Translations under genes and position numbers: made by a program
Part shown: positions 43,201-54,875 of the stretch, one piece after another
Layout of the letters: every line of letters starts with the position of its first letter
Numbering within the stretch: position 1 is the first letter of the stretch
From: Undaria pinnatifida
Taxonomy: Eukaryota; Sar; Phaeophyceae; Laminariales; Alariaceae
DNA: 64,000 nt
Assembly (NCBI GenBank): GCA_012845835.1
Contig: JABAKD010000002.1
Coordinates: 26,006,210-26,070,209 of the forward strand
Reading direction: 5' to 3'
Notes under the pieces: generated by a model
Seen by the model: only the letters and a program-made list of their open reading frames with translations
Database searches by the model: none
What the model was told of the DNA's origin: nothing

Positions 43201-46200
43201 TAACATTAATAGTTGATACCAGCACTGCACTTGTAGTTGTCAAGTATGAGTACCAAACCATCCCGGCTAAACTTTAGAATGTTGCGAAGTATTCCTGTAT
43301 TTTACCTAGTGACACCTTGGGTATGGTCATACAAAAAGCGCAGAACTGCACTGCAGCAGCTTTTATCCCTCCACGGGTATGTTGAGGCGGATCGGCAGTG
43401 GGCTATTGGCGTACTCAGGAATAATCGGGTATAATTTCTCATCACACGGGTCGGAGGCAGCTGGAGATGTACCTCGCTGAGTACTCGCGGCCAACAAGCA
43501 TCGTCAAAATGGGGGGAGGGGAAACCCCGGGTACTCGCGAGTACTTTCGGCTATTTTCGCCGGGTATCCAAGTACCCGTCTAACAGCCGGGTACTCGTGT
43601 ACCCGGGACCTTATTCGACCTTGTTTGACCCAGCAAGTTGCAACGAACAGAGGCTTGGCAACGCAACGGATACATTATTCGACAGGATAATTGTCGATCA
43701 ATTGCAACAACGATTTCAATGCTCCGAAACCGACTACGCGGTCTACTGCCGCATCCTATAAACAATATACGAAGTACCTGGTATCTGATGTAAATATGTG
43801 CGTTCGTACGAGCCACGACAAATAAATCGATAAAGAGAAAACTCGATGCGCGCCGCGCGCCATGATATGCGACTTACTAATAGTCATTCCTCTCACGAGT
43901 GCTATACTACTGCAACTGCTCGCTGGTAGGGCATACAAAGTAGTGCTCAGCAACTACTGCTATGACCTCACCTTACCAAACGTTCACGAAAAGGCACCGC
44001 TGTACGATAGAATAATCAACACTGCTGGTGGTATGTTGTATGTTATATGTACGCAGTCAGTAAATAATCCTTAATGAGGATCCACCCAGTAATACCCGCT
44101 GTCGGAGCATCACACACAGCTTGCAAAGATGAGTTTCGACAAAATCTTCGATCTCACAGCTGGAGTGTATTTTTTATTTTTATAACAATACCAGCAGCAA
44201 AAACAGCATACCAGGAAAATGCCAAAAGGATGAAACATCTCCCAACACAAAACTGCAGCTTTCCGCAGGAATGGATGCGGTGTTCGTGGAGGCGTTTCGG
44301 AATTCGAATCCAGACTACTCGTGGTATGATATCTGTGTACTACATCGTATTATCTCAGAAACAAAAAGCAGACAACAACAGCGTACCAGGGAAAGACAAC
44401 AAAGCAGCAATAAAGGGTGGAATCTCCGGTCAGGCACAAACGAAAATGCAGCTGTTTGCACAAATGTGATGTTTCGTGGAGGCGTTTCTAAATTCAAATA
44501 CATATCATCACTGGAAGTATGGAGCATGTTGTGTAAGTGAGCTTATCGTACCAGTAACAAACGCCAGACAAAAACAATGCAATACACCAGGGAAACACAA
44601 AAAGGGCGGAAGCTCTTGCAGGGGGGAAACTTTCCCAAAACGAAAATACAGCAGTCTTCCACAGGAATGTGGTGTTTGTGGAGGCGCTTAAGGGTTTGAT
44701 TTATGGTCGGGGGAGTTTATCATACGCATGGGCCGCCGACGGGCACCCAGGATGCACATAGCCAGACTCTACTCGACAAAAGAGACAAGACTGCAATAAA
44801 CACGGAAAACAATAAACACGGGCGTGTCGGAGTAAACGAAGGAGAGAGCTGGTCCTTCAGTCGCAGCGTGCCTGGGTAAGGAGGTTCTTACGAGAGCATC
44901 GGCGTAGCAGAAGGCAGCGCGACAATTTTAATCGATCGACTTTCCCACCCGCCCGCCCTGTCGCTTAAGAGGGGGGGGGGACCAGGTTGCAACAAATCTG
45001 TCTCATTGTTGGGATGTGAGGTGTGAGTGTGGTTGTGAAAGCTTTACATAGCCCCACAGGCGAAGATGCGGGGCATACTTGTCGGGTTACGATAGCCTGT
45101 CTCACTAACCTTTCATAATGTGAGTGAGAATGAAGGGCAAATCACGGCAGGTTCAGGTGTTGGCCGCTTGCCAACATTACTCGCAGGTTTCGTTAGGAAA
45201 GCAACCAACGTGCTTGCATTAAAACAACTTATACGAGTATAATATGATCCATAATTCTTGAGCTATACTGGTACTTCGTAGTCTAGACTCAAGAAGCACA
45301 CAGAATTCAAGGATGACAAAAACAGAAAGGAACACCAACTTCCAACACCTGACAAACAACGGTGGTGTGATATGTTATAATGTGGGATGGGTATCCTAGA
45401 GATTGTACGAATACCGCGAACATTATTAACGGGGTGATAAGTTGCCAACCCCGGGGTTTCCAAGGTGAAACACCGAGTACCGGGATACTCGGGTAGCCGC
45501 GAATACTCGGGTTTGTACAACAAACGGGTACACCTCTACGTTGTGGAAATACTAGAATCGTCCGACAGGTTCTAAAATGGGTTTCCAGGAGATTTTGTAA
45601 AAATACTGCCCAGGGGTTGCGATATACGGGATGATAACTTGTGATTCCCGCGGTTTCCAGCGTGAAGCAGCGGGAACCCGGGTACTCGGAGCACCCGGAA
45701 CCCAAATTGCCGGCGGGTACTGAGTGCTGCACTGTGACTAATTTTGGCACGACGGGTAACTGGTACACGCTAGCACCCGGGTTTTGGGTTGAAGGGGTAC
45801 ACGCCGCTACTAACAGTGTAACAGTAGTGGCAGCATTGAACAGTGCATTCAGGTACACTACAACAGAGTACCAGTATACCTGGTACCGGCACAAGTATAC
45901 CGGTATCATGATATTGTTCCCTCATCGGCATAATCTAGTCCATGGTCACAGGGCAGCATACCAGGTACGAGTACCTGGTACTTACTTGCTCCTTCGGACC
46001 CCTGGTCCGTGCTACGAGATACGAGCTGGGCCAGCCTAAAAACGGATAATCAATCCGAAGGTCGTATCTCGCGAACCACTGCAAATTAGAAAGAACTAAA
46101 GACACCGCTGTAATCGGCCAATCATCGTGCGTAGGCAGCGCCACGTGGTGACGTCCTTGGGCGTCATTCAACAAAATGATCAGGGGGTCTGAAAATATAC

Positions 46201-46349
46201 TTGTATTTAGTGTGTAATAAACGGGTTTTTGAAACCGTTTATGCGGCGGAACAGCACGTTTTTTTTTCTCCAAGCTGTCAGCTGCAGCTTGTAGCACTCA
46301 GCACTCTGCTGCTGGTAGACACCCTGCGAGTCGCACCACTCGCGACGAC
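43201..46349. other. Repeat-derived intergenic region
   Basis: No gene supported. It contains a family A 3' fragment (44072-44175), then two diverged blocks of about 250 bp (44180-44470 and 44440-44690) sharing 'gtgttcgtggaggcgtttc' and 'ccagggaaa'-type text. 43480-43620 and 45400-45720 are short GTACCCGGGTACTCG-like palindromic clusters. Confidence 0.4.
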
Positions 46350-46463
46350 ATGGCGTCAAGCGCCAGTGGTGCTCCGGACTGGAAGAAGACCTCGGAGCCT
46401 AGGGTCGACTTCGATAGGAGGGCGGGGAAATGGAGGCTGAGGATGAAATACACGGCAAGCTAA
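46350..46463 (+). CDS. Small ORF or first exon, unknown
   Basis: ATG 46350 in good context (gacATGG) opens MASSASGAPDWKKTSEPRVD, then a basic stretch (RRAGKWRLRMKY), ending at TAA 46463. The composition looks like protein rather than repeat. A possible GC donor (ACG|GCAAGC) precedes the stop, so it may be a first exon. No partner exon is proven and no domain is recognised. Confidence 0.3.
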   Translation: MASSASGAPDWKKTSEPRVDFDRRAGKWRLRMKYTAS

Positions 46464-46765
46464 AAAAAAACCACCATCATCGTGAGATCATCGCATGTCA
46501 GCACTCGCGAGGAGGTGGAAGCAATGGCAACTTGGTGGCGGCTGGGTTAGGAACAGGGAAACAAAGGCAAGAAGGTCAACCCACTCACACAGGTCAACCC
46601 ACCCATACCTCCGGACCAACAGCAAAGCTCAGACTCCCCGCCTACAGCAGAAGCCATGGCTACTCGTACGACTCTTCCGCAAGGCAAGTTCCATTCCGTG
46701 CCGTGTGTTTTTTTTTCCAGTATGTGTTTAATTTTAATTGCGCCGCGTGCTGCTTGCGGCTGCTC

Positions 46766-47480
46766 GACGTTGTCCCTGTTGTCTAGTGAAGCTTGCACTG
46801 TCTGGCAAGATGCCTGTGCGTGCAGCTTTGCGTCGGTACGGTAGTGGGGATCCCCGCATACGTTTTATGTTGCTGCTGCACTGCTGTTTTTGAACCTGCG
46901 TCATAATGGTGCCGGTCCTACACTGCTGTTTGTGATACACCTGCGCCCGTGCAAGCATGGGACGCACTCCCTGCGGTTGGCGGTACTCGTACGTCCTGCT
47001 GCAACGAAAACGTGGTTACCGCATGCATGTGCTGGCTGTATTTTTGTCCGCACAAGCGCTACGAGTACGAGTACTGATGGTGGCAACAATGGTACATAGG
47101 CGCACGCGCCGATAGTGCCGTTGGCTTCACTTCTGTTCTCCTGTTTGACGTTGCCCTTGCTGTCTCACGTAGCTTGCATTGTCCGGCCAGATGTCTACGT
47201 TCAGTTTTTGGCCGGTACAGCAGTGCTGACCGCAGATGTTCATGTTGCTCTTCCACTGCTGTTCTACGTACTCGTGTGAGAATGGTACCGATCCTGCTGC
47301 TTTTTGTGTGATACGTCTACGCCCCTGCAAGCGTGGGAGACTTGACCCACTCTGCGATTGACGGTACTTGTTTACGTGGAAACCACGCCTACGTGCCAGC
47401 CGTGTTTTTGTCCTGACCAGAGCCAGTGGCAACACGTGTCTCAGGTGCACACTGACGCTGCCGTTAGTACAGTATCCGCC
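46766..47480 (+). repeat. Diverged tandem duplication, ~378-bp unit
   Basis: 'cttgcactgtctggcaagat' near 46792 matches 'cttgcattgtccggccagat' near 47171, and 'tgatacacctgcgcccgtgc' near 46933 matches 'tgatacgtctacgcccctgc' near 47311, a steady offset of 378-379 bp. Divergence is high, so the duplication is older than the one at 37.3 kb. Confidence 0.7.
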
Positions 47481-47577
47481 TGCATGGCTGTGAGCACGAC
47501 TGCCAGTACGAACAAACGCCTGTACTGTTGATTGACTGTTCCCCGCGTTCTCCCCATCGCTTTCCAACGCGACAGGT

Positions 47578-48222
47578 AAATCTCGCAATAGCTTGCACCG
47601 GCTGAGCGGCGCGCAAGAGAACGAGTTTAAGAGACAACGCCTCGCAGGGGGTAACGTGGCACGTGGGGAATGGATGGCATCGACGGTCCTGAGCGATCGA
47701 GACAAGCGGATCATCTCGCGTGCATGGTTTAGGCGCGACGAGAGTCTGGGGAAGAAGTTCACAGCACGGAGGTTTTATCTCGGGCATCGCATCACCGAGC
47801 TGAAGGCCAGAGTGCAGGCGGACGCGGTACTCATCTTCCGTCTTCGGAAAGGTCTGTTGGGGGACATCACCGAGTTGCTCCATGCCGACGACGAGTGCTC
47901 TGCTGGCGAGAGGGATGGCATGGACGCGGAGGCGGGTGGGCACCTCGCGGGCGCCGACGCACTCCCGCCGGGGGCCAGTGCCACACAGCGCAATCGGTTG
48001 TTCAGTCAAGCGATGTCGGTCATGGAGGTGGTGCAACAACAACGCGACCGGGATCTGCTCCAACTGGGCGAGCTCGAAGATGCCAAGCGAGTCGCCGACA
48101 CCACGGAAGCCACCCCTTCGCTCGCCACCCAGAAAACAGTAGAAGCAAAGGTGTTCAAGCACATGGACGAATCCTCGCGCATTCGGTCCCCTCGCGTGCT
48201 GATACTGCCTTGCGCGCCCTTA
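47578..48222 (+). CDS. Unrecognised coding exon, charged and helical
   Basis: A frame of over 210 codons with convincing protein composition: ENEFKRQRLAGGNVARGEW, DRDKRIISRAWFRRDESLGK, HRITELKARVQADAVLIFRL, then a Gly/Ala-rich linker and AMSVMEVVQQQRDRDLLQLG, probably a coiled coil. There is no ATG at the 5' end. It is therefore likely an internal exon entered after 'acgcgacag' (47576-47577) or 'cgcaatag'. The last few codons before TGA 48225 look non-coding, so a donor may lie earlier. No family is recognised. It could be its own gene or an upstream part of the Tudor-knot gene. Confidence 0.5.
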
Positions 48223-48225
48223 TGA

Positions 48226-50091
48226 TTTCGTACTTGTGTTCTTTCATGGAGACGCTTTTTGACATATATTGTCAAGTACGACCATGGGGTAGATTTCAGG
48301 CAAGTACGTGAGCTAATGTGATAACATCATCATCATCAGTAGCACTCGTGGGAGAAACTCTCGTATTGATGGCACAGCACCGTTGGTACGTACGGAGGGG
48401 TAGAAATGGGAGGAATTGGTAGAAGTGTCGCGCTCTGACACTTTTTTGTTTGTTACGATCCGTGCCGATGTTTGGTGCCCTAGTGTCACTGGAATACTAC
48501 ACGCGTATAATTATGTCGCCATGAATGGCAACACATCATTTTGGGTGGCCTTTTATCGCGAGCAATTGAACCGCATCGCTCGGGACCTTAATATTAATCT
48601 ACGAGGTACAGATGAGTGCTCGCAGCGTCGCAGTACTACGTGCTGCAAAGGTCTTCCGCCCCTCCCTCAGAATACGCCCGAAAAGAAGGACCCGATAAAC
48701 TGCGATGCCCCGCTCAACTTTGTGAAGTTTGATCTGAAATTTTAACGTCGTATTTAAATTGCATGTACACACAAACGACAAGCGTGCCTTTTTTTTCTTT
48801 TTCTTTTGTTCAAAAGTTATGTCTACTTTTGTATTTTTTTGGATATTTATATTGGTAATATCTCTCGGACTAAAGGAAAAAAAAAAAAAAGCTCGCTTCT
48901 CAATTGTTGGTTAATACATTATAAACATCGTGTTGAAACCTCACGTTCCAATTCGTAATATTGAGCGGGGCATAGTCAATCCACTGATCTAGCCGATTTT
49001 AGGCTGGCCCAGCTCGTACTTAATACCTGGTACCCATCAATATGCCCTCGTCCGGGGACTATTGCTGTAACAGATTAATAAGCAGGAGGTTTGCAGCTTG
49101 GCTGGCCTGATATGTTTTGCATCGCTGTGGTACTGTGAAAAAGCACACGGACAGTACACTCCTCGTAATCATACTCGTAGGGTAGGGTACGGATACCAGA
49201 CAGGTACCGAGCACCTGCGGTCCTGGAGATGCTTTCAACCGCTGCTCAAGACAGAAGAACATATGATATGCCTTGCAATATGATGTCTAGTTTTTCCGTT
49301 TCGTCCTATCCGTTCCATTCGTGTTGCAGCAGTATGTCCCTGACATGCAAACGCGATCGGCCTAGCCTGCCAGCCAATAGAGCTTCCCTAACCACCAGAC
49401 ACCACAGCAGCAGTAGTAGCAAATGAACAATGGCGCGCCTCCTTGCTGCCGGTATGATACTCAGTACGCAACCCTTCCAGCCAAACGAGCCCAACCATAC
49501 CTCTCCAGTCCGTGAGGTTTCCACTGGCTCCCGATGGTGTCTGGAATTTTGAAGGGGCGATTCTTCCGAGTGCAATACGCTGACGGTCTTCAGCACGAAA
49601 ACAACAGCAATCGAGCAAATTGTAATAAACGCCAAGGCTTTCTCGCGGCCCATCTGACCATCAGCGTGCTGTCCAGAGATGGTAGATAGATGTTCTGCCA
49701 GCATGCCGTGCCCTACTTGCTTTCCTGGCCCCTGGTCCCGAAGCAAAATCCTTCACAATTTCATATGAAACCCCTGGTTGACAAAGAAAGCGTTCTAGAG
49801 ATTGATTCACTGCTTGTTGCACAATGCACTGCTGACTCCAGGGTACGCAAACGGTGGACCAGGGCACGAGACATACAGATGTCTAGAAGGAGCAAGTAGG
49901 GAAAGTGACGAATAGAGACAGCAAAACAATATATCCTTTTTTTATTGTTTGAAGAGGAAACACCGCCGTGTGGAACATCTCCAAGTTCCCAAACTTGCTG
50001 TCACGGCAGCAGCAGCAGAAGCAGCGCAGCTCTGTTTGAGTTCCTATTTTCTTGTGCGTGCGCTCGCGAGCGAAGCACAGCCCCTGTGCAG
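48226..50091. other. No supported gene
   Basis: A + frame at 48521-48745 (MNGNTSFWVAFYREQLNRIA) reads plausibly for 75 codons but has no donor, acceptor or domain to support it. The rest is AT-rich with T runs around 48780-48880. Confidence 0.35.
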
Positions 50092-50234
50092 CGCGAAGCA
50101 AACGTGGCGCCTCCTCTGCCCGTCGTTCCACCCGCCGGCGATAACGACGCCGGTGGGCAATGGCTAGAGCAGAGAGTCGCCCCTTCAGTCTCGAACCAGG
50201 CAGCGGAAGGAAACAACCAAAATAACCACCAGGC

Positions 50235-50284
<50 letters not shown>

Positions 50285-53200
50285 CTCAAGACGACTGGAA
50301 CGTCAATAACGAAAACGCTCGGCCGACTACAGCGAACATCTCAGGAGCAGCGTGGGGCGATGGAAACATTCGGCAGCAGGGGACCCACCCCACCATCCAG
50401 AACCCAGAAGCAGCAGGCAGCGGCCGGCGGCCTGAGCAGCAGCAGCAGCGCTTGCAGCAGCGTTTGACACAGGCGCCCGCAGTATTAGCTGATCGCCAGC
50501 AGCAGCAAATGCCATCTTCAGGACGAGCGAGTGACGAGAATCGGGAACAGGGTGCCTCGAGGAACAACGCCCCTACCCCCGACATGGGTTGGGGGGGTGT
50601 TGAAGGGGAGGAGGGTGGGGAAGGGTGGAGACGCCGGCTAGGGGTAGGTTCTAAGCTGGATGTGGAGGATACCGTACGGAGGTGGTGCGAGGCTTCGGTG
50701 ATTGCGGTGGATGAGGCAGGGGCGTCTGTGCTCGTGACCTACACCTACTGGGCACAACAGGTGAGAGCAACACAGCAGTATTTATTTATTTTTTTTACAC
50801 ACATCTACTTTCCAGCTTCTGGACAAGCCGTGGTCACAGATGAAGTCCCTTCTTCCCCCCTGTTCTTGCCTTCATTTTTGATCGCGCATAGGGTTCAGCA
50901 ATCTCATTGCTCGTTGATTTTTCATCGAGTGATGCTAACTCACGCTCTCGCGCTTTCCGCGAGTCAATTTGTGCACAAGAAACAGTCCCCACGAATTTAT
51001 ACCAGGTACTAACTACTGCTGGTACGAAGGTATGATACGGCGATACAATACCACGGTGGTACCAAACAGGTAACGAGACATGAAAGCGCGCTACTGCTGT
51101 TGTTTTGGCTCCTCGTTTCATATACAGTAGCAGGTACCTGATATAAGACAGGCTCCAGTCACCCTGGAGCTGAGAAATACCCCCAAAAAAACACAAACCA
51201 AATGTTTTTCTTTTATCTCTCCTCGCTGGCTGTACGACTTACAGGATATAGATGATAAATGGGTGCATTCCTTCCACAACCGTCAGATTTGTCCCCTTGA
51301 AGGATTTATAGTTTCCGCCCCCAGATTAAGTTGCCCCCGCCCGTCCCCCCCCGCACACCCCGCTCCCTCTTGTTCAAACCCCGGCCCCCACGCCCTTAAA
51401 ATGTCCGCCCTCCTCTCACCGGTTATACGACTTACAGGATACATCTGATAAACTGATGCATTTCCTTCCACAGCTGTCAGATTTTGCCCCCCTCAAAAAC
51501 GGGTTTTATAGCTTCCGCACACAGACTGACTAACATCACCCTGTTGACCCTGACAGCTACACTGTAGTTCCAAGGGGAGTCGCCGACCTATATCCTGAAT
51601 GAGGACACACAACCCGTAATACGCGCGATCGGGGTATCACACACAGCTTGCAAAGATGAGTTTCGACAAAATCTTCGATCTCACTGCTGGAGTGTATTTT
51701 TATTTTAATAATATAGTTCTACATGATTGTTCCAAATTTTTATCTTGTATTCATGGTGGTGTTGTTCTCAAATAAACTCGCATAATCAAGTCCGTGGTCA
51801 CAGGGCAGGCTCCAGTCACTCTGGAGCTGAGAAAACCCCCCGAAAAAACACAAACAAACCAAAGGTCGTTCGTATAAATATCCAGGCCTGGTTGTTGGAA
51901 TATACGGGAGATTCCTAAAAGGCCGCTGCCCCCCCCCCCCGCCCCCTCGCCTGACACACGCCAAAAACAGCCCCCCCCTCCCCCTTCCCCCGCCGCCCCA
52001 TCTAAAATCAAATCTGCTAGAATAATAAGCACTACCAGGCAGGTGATATCACCTCATTACCTATCCAACCTCATTACCTATCCAACCACCCATGCCGTAG
52101 CTCCAATTCATTTATTTCCGCCCCCGCCCCCCCGCCCCCTCCTTCCCCACCACCCGCACCATCGCCTAGACCTAGCGCGTATAGTAAAGTTCCTCCCAGG
52201 TATACATTCATGCGACCTAAAGGGGTTTGATTTCCCCGCCCCTGCCCCCCCCCCCCCCCATCGCCCCCCCCCCTGGTTTTGTTCTCTCCCGCCGCCCCAC
52301 CTTAAATCAAAATCTGCCAGAGTAAGAAACACTACCAGACAGTTGATATCACCTGTAGACACGCCTAAGCTAGGCAAGGTCTACTGACCAGAAAGTATTC
52401 CCCCTTGGCCTGAGGGGGGCTGGCTTACGGCATTCGAAATAGGTAACCACCGCGGTAGAGGCCTTATCGGCCGCTCCACCGGCCGATACGCCGGGAAACG
52501 GCTTCGCGGACGACTGCCCGCGCGAATTCACCCGACCAGTACGTGTTTGGTGCCGCTGCTTATCAGCCATCTCCACCGCGCGCCATGCGACCGCCACCTC
52601 CCGCACAAGATAAAAAACTTCCTGTGGTTTGTCCTTCCAGGCCCCTCTCATTTCGAGCTGATGCTCAACCTTAAGTTTGAACTCGGGGGGATTCAACCCA
52701 GCCACCAGCGCTTTACTAATGACGACTGCAGGACCTTTTTTGTAAGCACCCAGCGTGTCACGGAAAACGCGTTTAGCACTGGGGTTTTCAAAGTACTGTT
52801 CAAGGCGGCTATGGACGGCGTATATCCGATCTACAGCAGTAGGTTCGGACCCCATGGTCACCTGACGGCACACCTCAGCCGCTGCAATAGATGGGTCGAC
52901 AGAATCGTCGGTCCAACATTCTGCGTGCTTCGCAAGCGCCTCGCGTGAGTCGTCTTCCTGTAATTCAGTCCCATCAAAATAAGTCCGCGACAGGCACGAA
53001 CGGATGGACTGACGCAGCAGCTGAGCAACCGACAGCACAGGGCGCGAGATAGACTGTACGTTGTTGCTGAGTTCCATCGCCCGCTCGTTCTCAGCGTATT
53101 GGGTATAGAAGCGGAGCGACGCTGCCTGTGAGAAAACCCGTCCATACTGTGGAGCGCCGGGACCATTTCCCAATATGAGGTCATTCAACCCGATGCGAAC

Positions 53201-54837
53201 CTCACGATCAGCAGACGTGGGGCCCTGCGATCCCCCGCCTTCTGCTGCTGCCGCTCCTCCACGCTGGGAGCGACTTTGGGACATATCCTGCGGCGATCCC
53301 TCGTCATCTATATACGTCTCGGCTCTTCTCTCGATCTTGTATTACCGAGACGCGGCGCAATTCGCAGCTACCCGTAGCTGCTGTATCTATCCTTACCGAA
53401 AAGTCCTTGACTAACTTTAGTGTGTTCACCAGAATTATCGACAATTGTAGACACGCCTAAGCTAGGCAAGGTCTACTGACCAGAAAGTATCCCCCCTTGG
53501 CCTGAGGGAGGCTGGTCGGCGCCATTCAGGTGCTAGGAAAGGAGAGAGAAGTTGTTGCATTAGCTCCGAACACAAAAAAGCAAGCGATCTCAACTTCATA
53601 CCCGAATCCCCATATCAGAATCCAGAAGAGGATAAGTAGAAACCCCTACTACAGTTTTCTTCAGATCTAAATAACGTTCACACACCACATCAGATCCTCA
53701 ACCGTCAATCACCACCAAGAAGATCAACTGTCGTGTCTCTCACCAACACTACACACTCTCTGGTGCTCCACTGTCCACACACCTCACTACGTTCTAGCTA
53801 TCCATGCCGTAGCTCCAATTCATCCCCCCCCTCCCCCCCCCAACGCCCCCTCCTTCCCCATCACCCGCACCATCGCCTAGCACCACGCGTATAGCAAGCT
53901 CCAAACAGATATACATTTATTCGACCTAAAGCTGCTGGAAATTCCACTCCCCCCCCCCCCCCCCCCCTCCCCCTTTCGAACACTCCACCCTCTCCTCACT
54001 GGTTGTACGACTTACAGGATATACATGATAAACTGATGCATTCCTTCCACAACCGTCAGATTTGTCCCCTTAAAGGATTTATAGTTTCCGCGCCCAGATT
54101 AAGTTGCCCCGCCCGTCCCCCCCCACACACCCCGCTCCCTCTTGTTCAAACCCCGGCCCCCACGCCCTTAAAATGTCGGCCCTCCCCTCACCGGTTATAC
54201 GACTTACAGGATACATCTGATGAACTGATGCCTTTCCTTCCATAGCTGTCAGATTTCGTCCCCCTCAAAAACGGGTTTTATAGTTTCCGCGCACAGACTG
54301 ATTAACATCACCCTGTTGACCCTGGTACAAGCTACACTGTAGTTCCAAGGGGAGTCGCCGACCTATATCCTGAATGAGGGCACACACCCAGTAATACGCG
54401 CGGTCGGGCTATTACGCACAGCTTGCAAAGATGAGTTTCGACAAAATCTTCGATCTCACTGCTGGGGTGTATTTTTATTTTTATAATATAAACGATGCAA
54501 TGTGAAGACAGCACACACATTGCTATACCTGGTAGCAAAGGGCAAGAAGCAGTGCTACGTGCAGCACCACGAGCAAGGCGCACTCTACTATTTCTTAGCA
54601 GTACGTACTGCTGCAAGTTAAGAGTCTGCTCGTTTGAAAGTCTACCTGGTCATTTGGTAGTCTACTACTGCTGTACTCGTACGCGTAGTGCGGCTGCAAC
54701 CAGAAGTAAGAAGGGGTATCATGTACAAGGTTCCCCTTCGGGATATGGGTTACGTGAAATCCCGGGGGTTTCGCAAGTTGAAAAGGTACACGCAGGGAAC
54801 ACCCTCGTGGCCCATGTTGGAGCAAAAAGGAGTCATA

Positions 54838-54875
<38 letters not shown>

